64,000 nt of DNA from NCBI RefSeq assembly GCF_018613795.1, contig NZ_JAGGPN010000034.1:62001-126000 (forward strand). The letters are read 5' to 3'. A program made the position numbers and the translations under genes. The notes under the pieces were generated by a model, which had not been told where the DNA came from, made no database searches, and saw only the letters and a program-made list of their open reading frames with translations. This DNA is from Arthrobacter sp. ISL-65. GTDB lineage: Bacteria; Actinomycetota; Actinomycetes; Actinomycetales; Micrococcaceae. Shown one piece after another: positions 61,058 through 64,000 of the stretch; position 1 is the first letter of the stretch; each line of letters begins with the position of its first letter.

Positions 61058-61341
61058 GGCAGGGCCAGCGCCGTACGGATCAGGTTGAGCAGGAAGCCAC
61101 GGACTTCGTCGCTTCGCAGGATGAACACCAGGAGCCCGGCGAAGCCTACCGCCGCAAGCGTGGCGATGGCATATTCGGCAGTCGCCATGCCGACTTCCGA
61201 GCCCACGAGACGCCTGCGTGGCCGTGGCTTCACCCTCGGCGCCATGCTGGCTCCCGGATAGATCTCCAGCACATCCGCTTCTTCGGAGTCCTGGCGCAAG
61301 GCATTGGCGGCTTCACCCGTGGTGTGGTGGTTGAGGGACAT
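61054..61341 (-). CDS. DUF4244 Flp-pilin-like protein
   Basis: 95 residues. A basic linker (RVKPRPRRRLVGSEVG), then MATAEYAIATLAAVGFAGLLVFILRSDEVRGFLLNLI, the pilin-like hydrophobic helix with E5-type Glu. It corresponds to the small pilin (Rv3656c-like) of the actinobacterial tad cluster. ATG 61341 follows AAGGA. The 293 nt upstream to the next gene contain two 11-nt CATGGCAGCGC repeats (61547, 61561) and probably its promoter, but no gene. Confidence 0.8.
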   Translation of the reverse strand: MSLNHHTTGEAANALRQDSEEADVLEIYPGASMAPRVKPRPRRRLVGSEVGMATAEYAIATLAAVGFAGLLVFILRSDEVRGFLLNLIRTALALP

Positions 61342-61634
61342 GAATTTTCCTTTCTGGAGTCCCGGCGAATTGCCGGTGCATTCGACTCTCCCGTCCGCCG
61401 CCCGGACCGGTAAGCCTTGACCTTCCCTAAGTGGAAAAGCGACTAGATCGGCCGCATGTGGAGGGAGAGTACCGGTGTATCCGCGGCGTCCGCACGGGCA
61501 GAGTGCCCGCGCGGCAGCGTCAAAATGCGAAACAGCGGTAATGCATGGCAGCGCTGCATTCATGGCAGCGCGACAAAGGCTGGAGATTGCCGCGCGGTCT
61601 CACGCACCAACCTGGCTTGTAAGACCGAGGGACC

Positions 61635-62249
61635 TCAGCTGCCCGAAGGAACCAGGGCGAGCAGCACTGGAACGACTCCCAGGCATATGAAGGCGGGCAG
61701 TGAACAAAGCCCCAGCGGAACCACCAGCTTGACCCCGAGGGAGGCCGCCCGTTTCTCCGCGGCCCGGAAGCGTTCCCGCCGCATTCTGGCGGCCTGGGCA
61801 TAAAGGATGGACGACGACGGCGCACCAGTCAGCGCAGCGAAGCCCAAGGCGTCTCGCAGAGCGAGTATGTCCGGCGAGCACACGTCTGAACTCCGCCATG
61901 CCGTCTCCCAGTCGGCACCAATGGCCATGGCTCCCACGACAGGCCGCAGGGCACGGCCGTACTCGGGTGAGGCCGCAGCGGCCACCAGTTCCAGGGCTCG
62001 TCCGATGCCCGACCCTGCGTGGAGCATGGCGGCAATCAGCTCAAGCATCATGGCGGTATCCCGCAATCCTGGGGACTGCCCTGACCGATCTTGAGAGTCG
62101 TCGACCCCATCCGCAATGCCGTTGCCCGCCGCCCGGCCCCGCTGGCGGAGGAGCCCTGATCTCCCGTTAGCGGTTCGACTAAAGGCGAGGCCTGCGGATG
62201 CAGCCAGCGCAAGGAAGATAAGGGCAGCAGCCAGAACTGATCCGCTCAT
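61635..62249 (-). CDS. Type II secretion F / TadC-like membrane protein
   Basis: 204 residues. Several hydrophobic helices and the T2SSF core motif MLELIAAMLHAGSGIGRALELVA, which matches TadC of Flp pilus systems. Forms the inner-membrane platform with TadB. ATG 62249 follows AGGA; an upstream extension to 62354 would run into tadB. It ends 293 nt before the DUF4244 gene. Confidence 0.8.
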   Translation of the reverse strand: MSGSVLAAALIFLALAASAGLAFSRTANGRSGLLRQRGRAAGNGIADGVDDSQDRSGQSPGLRDTAMMLELIAAMLHAGSGIGRALELVAAAASPEYGRALRPVVGAMAIGADWETAWRSSDVCSPDILALRDALGFAALTGAPSSSILYAQAARMRRERFRAAEKRAASLGVKLVVPLGLCSLPAFICLGVVPVLLALVPSGS

Positions 62250-62292
62250 TGGCCCGATCCTGTCATGCAGGGGCAATCCGATTGGTGGGTTT

Positions 62293-63096
62293 TCATGGCA
62301 CGGCCTCGCCGGCCGCTGCCCGGACGAGCCTCGCGGACCAGATGCGGCCAGCAACGGTCAGTCCGATGCCCGCGACCAGCGCAGCCATCCCGAACGGCGT
62401 ACCCAGCAGCATCGCCAGCGGGTCCACGCCGAGGCAGACACCCAGTCCCAGTCCCAGCAGCGGGAGCCAGGTCAGCAGTGCGACCGTCGCTTTCGGTCCG
62501 GCGAGCGCCGTCTGCCGGGCTGCTTCAGCGTCGTCTTCAACCTCCAGCTGAGCCGCAAAGCGCATCAGGACGTCAGCCAGCGGACAGCCGCTGGCGGCCG
62601 CTATCTCGAAGCAGGCTGCCAACTCAGCCCAGATCCGGGGCTCTCGGCTACCGGCTCCATGACGCGAGGGCCAACATGCAGACCGCATTGCGTCCGCTAC
62701 CGGCGCTCCCCGCAGGGCCGCTCCCCGGGCGGCTGACAGGACGGCCGCCGATCCGGGGCTGAGCCGTGGTTGGCGGGGGTCGTCATCTTCGGACCCCTGC
62801 TCCACGTAGAGCTGCCACAGCTCGTCCCACAGGCGCGACGGAGACCGGCCACCCTTCAGCAGGGCAGCCAGCTGCTGAACCACCACGGTTAGGGACACGG
62901 AGGTCTCCTTGCGGCGGCCCCGGGCGCGGCCAAAGCCGCCCCGGCCCGTTGTGGCAGGCCTGCTGCCGCGGCGAACACGGCCGCCAGTTGCGACACCCGG
63001 GCCGAAGGCACTGTGTGCCCGCCGAAGTGGCCCACGCGCAGGGCTCAGGATCAGCCACGAGGCAAGCACCAGTACGCCAACAAAGACCGCGGTCAT
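62293..63096 (-). CDS. Type II secretion F / TadB-like membrane protein
   Basis: 267 residues. N-terminal helix, basic Gly/Arg-rich linker (about 25-60), then the T2SSF domain (VVQQLAALLKGGRSPSRLWDEL, CFEIAAASGCPLADVLMRFA) and two to three C-terminal helices. Partner of TadC. ATG 63096 overlaps the tadA stop by four nt (ATGA). Confidence 0.82.
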   Translation of the reverse strand: MTAVFVGVLVLASWLILSPARGPLRRAHSAFGPGVATGGRVRRGSRPATTGRGGFGRARGRRKETSVSLTVVVQQLAALLKGGRSPSRLWDELWQLYVEQGSEDDDPRQPRLSPGSAAVLSAARGAALRGAPVADAMRSACWPSRHGAGSREPRIWAELAACFEIAAASGCPLADVLMRFAAQLEVEDDAEAARQTALAGPKATVALLTWLPLLGLGLGVCLGVDPLAMLLGTPFGMAALVAGIGLTVAGRIWSARLVRAAAGEAVP

Positions 63097-64000
63097 GCTG
63101 CTGCCCTGCGGGCTCCACGTTTTTCACTCGTGATCCCCGGACCGTCGAGTCGCGTCGACACGGCGGGCGCGTTCGGCTGCGCCCGCTTCGGCCCGTCAGC
63201 CCCTGTCCCACCCAGACCGGCGCTGTTGGCGGGGTAGGAGTCGCAAGCGGGGATGGAGCCGCGTACGTGGCCGGCATCGGGGACAGTGCCTGCATCCAGG
63301 GCAAGGCGCGGATCGAGGGCCAGGCCCGGATCCAGGGCCAGGCGCTGGGCAAGGATCCCCCACGCCGGCCCGGGAACCGGCCCGCCGGCTGAAACGTCCA
63401 GGGCGCCGGCGACGTCGAGGCCACCCGGCCGCTCGGCCAGGACGCCGATGCACGCGACATAACGCCCGTGCCTTGACCGGGCCACATGCACCACCACATC
63501 AAGGGCGCTGGCAACCTGCAGCCGGACCGCATCCTGTCCAAGCCCAGCCAGGGCTCCGAGAGCGGTGAGCCGGGCCGGAACCGCACCTGCGGCGTTCGCG
63601 TGGATGGTGCCGCCGCCTCCGGTGTGGCCAGTGTTCATGGCCGTCAGGAGTTCACGCACCTCGGCACCCCGGCACTCCCCCACAATCAGGCGATCAGGCC
63701 GCATCCTCAGGGCCTGGCGAACGAGTTCCCCAAGGTCCACGGCGCCGCCTCCCTCGAGGTTGCCATGCCGCGACTCCAGCGAGACGACGTGAGGGTGCAC
63801 CGGATTCAGCTCCGAGGCGTCCTCGATCAGGACCAGCCGCTCCCCCGGATGGCAGAGCCCCAGCAGGGTGGACAGGAGGGTCGTCTTTCCGGAGCCTGTG
63901 GCTCCGCTGACCAGGAAGCTCAGCCGCTGCTCCACCATGCGTTCCAGAACGCATTGAACCAGCGGCCCAAACATGCCCCCGTCCCGGAGTTCGTCCATGC
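63093..64000 (-). CDS. tadA: TadA/CpaF secretion ATPase, N-terminus cut by window edge
   Basis: About 302 codons of the C-terminal part. Walker A SGATGSGKTTLL, the Asp box ELNPVHPHVVSLESR and Walker B RLIVGECRGAEVRELL, then TGHTGGGGTIHAN, as in CpaF-type ATPases that power Flp pilus assembly. The last 90 residues are a low-complexity Ala/Pro/Gly extension with near-repeats LALDPG/LALDPR/LALDAG, which is not part of the ATPase core. The gene starts outside the window; the stop overlaps tadB by four nt. Confidence 0.88.
   Translation of the reverse strand, partial: MDELRDGGMFGPLVQCVLERMVEQRLSFLVSGATGSGKTTLLSTLLGLCHPGERLVLIEDASELNPVHPHVVSLESRHGNLEGGGAVDLGELVRQALRMRPDRLIVGECRGAEVRELLTAMNTGHTGGGGTIHANAAGAVPARLTALGALAGLGQDAVRLQVASALDVVVHVARSRHGRYVACIGVLAERPGGLDVAGALDVSAGGPVPGPAWGILAQRLALDPGLALDPRLALDAGTVPDAGHVRGSIPACDSYPANSAGLGGTGADGPKRAQPNAPAVSTRLDGPGITSEKRGARRAAA

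Noticed and set aside
1..64000. tRNA, rRNA, insertion sequence with transposase, prophage or replication origin
   Set aside because: None was recognised on either strand; no DnaA-box cluster, CCA-ended cloverleaf or DDE transposase was seen by eye, though a tRNA search was not run.

Overview
The window is a contiguous piece of high-GC actinobacterial chromosome. Gene content, gene order and the encoded proteins point to a soil actinobacterium of the Micrococcaceae (Arthrobacter/Pseudarthrobacter type): a menaquinone cluster next to a System II cytochrome c maturation operon, the tiny AURKAIKK-type ribosomal protein gene near bldC-like and aroG genes, adjacent proC and ppx, and a topA / DUF1998 helicase / tad-pilus block. 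The genus is inferred from these features only; no database was searched. There is no rRNA, tRNA, CRISPR array, transposase or prophage. Both edges cut genes: an amino acid permease at the left and a TadA/CpaF ATPase at the right.

Layout. 1-6.1 kb: amino acid permease, VOC protein, a lipoprotein overlapping an LGFP-repeat/L,D-transpeptidase-like secreted protein, and an ABC-F ATPase. 6.4-11.9 kb: CPBP protease, VOC protein, menB, menE, menA, DUF4229 and PLDc_N membrane proteins. 12-12.9 kb: a wrecked DUF559-type gene between inverted repeats. 12.9-17.8 kb: histidine phosphatase-tlpA-ccdA-resB-ccsB operon. 18-23.2 kb: YceI, two Pro/Gly/Gln-rich membrane proteins, rex, glutaredoxin, a HAD phosphatase, bS22 and a BldC-like regulator. 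23.3-24.7 kb: aroG with an aromatic-codon leader peptide. 24.8-37.6 kb: a rhamnose and plant-polysaccharide island: MFS permease, rhaB, rhaEW, rhaI, rhaM, a divergent LacI regulator, a frameshifted GDSL acetylesterase, a Gfo/Idh-PmoA fusion and a GH42 galactosidase. 37.7-45 kb: TetR, GntR/LldR and lldD, ArsR, AcuC, TrkH/TrkA. 45.1-50.7 kb: proC, two tandem unidentified structured elements, ppx, SseB-like, topA. 50.9-57.5 kb: ArsR-like regulator, a small orphan gene, a methyltransferase, two paralogous lipoproteins, trhO, GNAT. 57.6-64 kb: DUF1998 helicase and the tad pilus genes.

How parts work together. L-rhamnose would be imported by the MFS permease, equilibrated by RhaM, isomerised by RhaI, phosphorylated by RhaB, cleaved by the aldolase domain of RhaEW to DHAP and L-lactaldehyde, and the lactaldehyde oxidised to L-lactate by the fused SDR domain. 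L-lactate could then be oxidised by LldD, encoded 9.6 kb further on. LacI-type palindromes (TTGAAnCG cores) lie before rhaM, before the permease and before the esterase/Gfo-Idh divergon, suggesting one regulon. Menaquinone synthesis and cytochrome c maturation form a respiratory block.

Most notable signals: (1) a leader peptide MTNRWYAYFSLALEGPASN and mutually exclusive hairpins ahead of aroG; (2) two tandem copies of an unidentified structured element between proC and ppx; (3) several families of 63-68 nt palindromic intergenic repeats, one copy flanked by a long direct repeat; (4) a one-base frameshift inside the catalytic DxxH motif of the GDSL esterase; (5) at least 18 starts with a TANNNT -10 box 6-7 nt ahead of the start codon, i.e. 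probable leaderless mRNAs.
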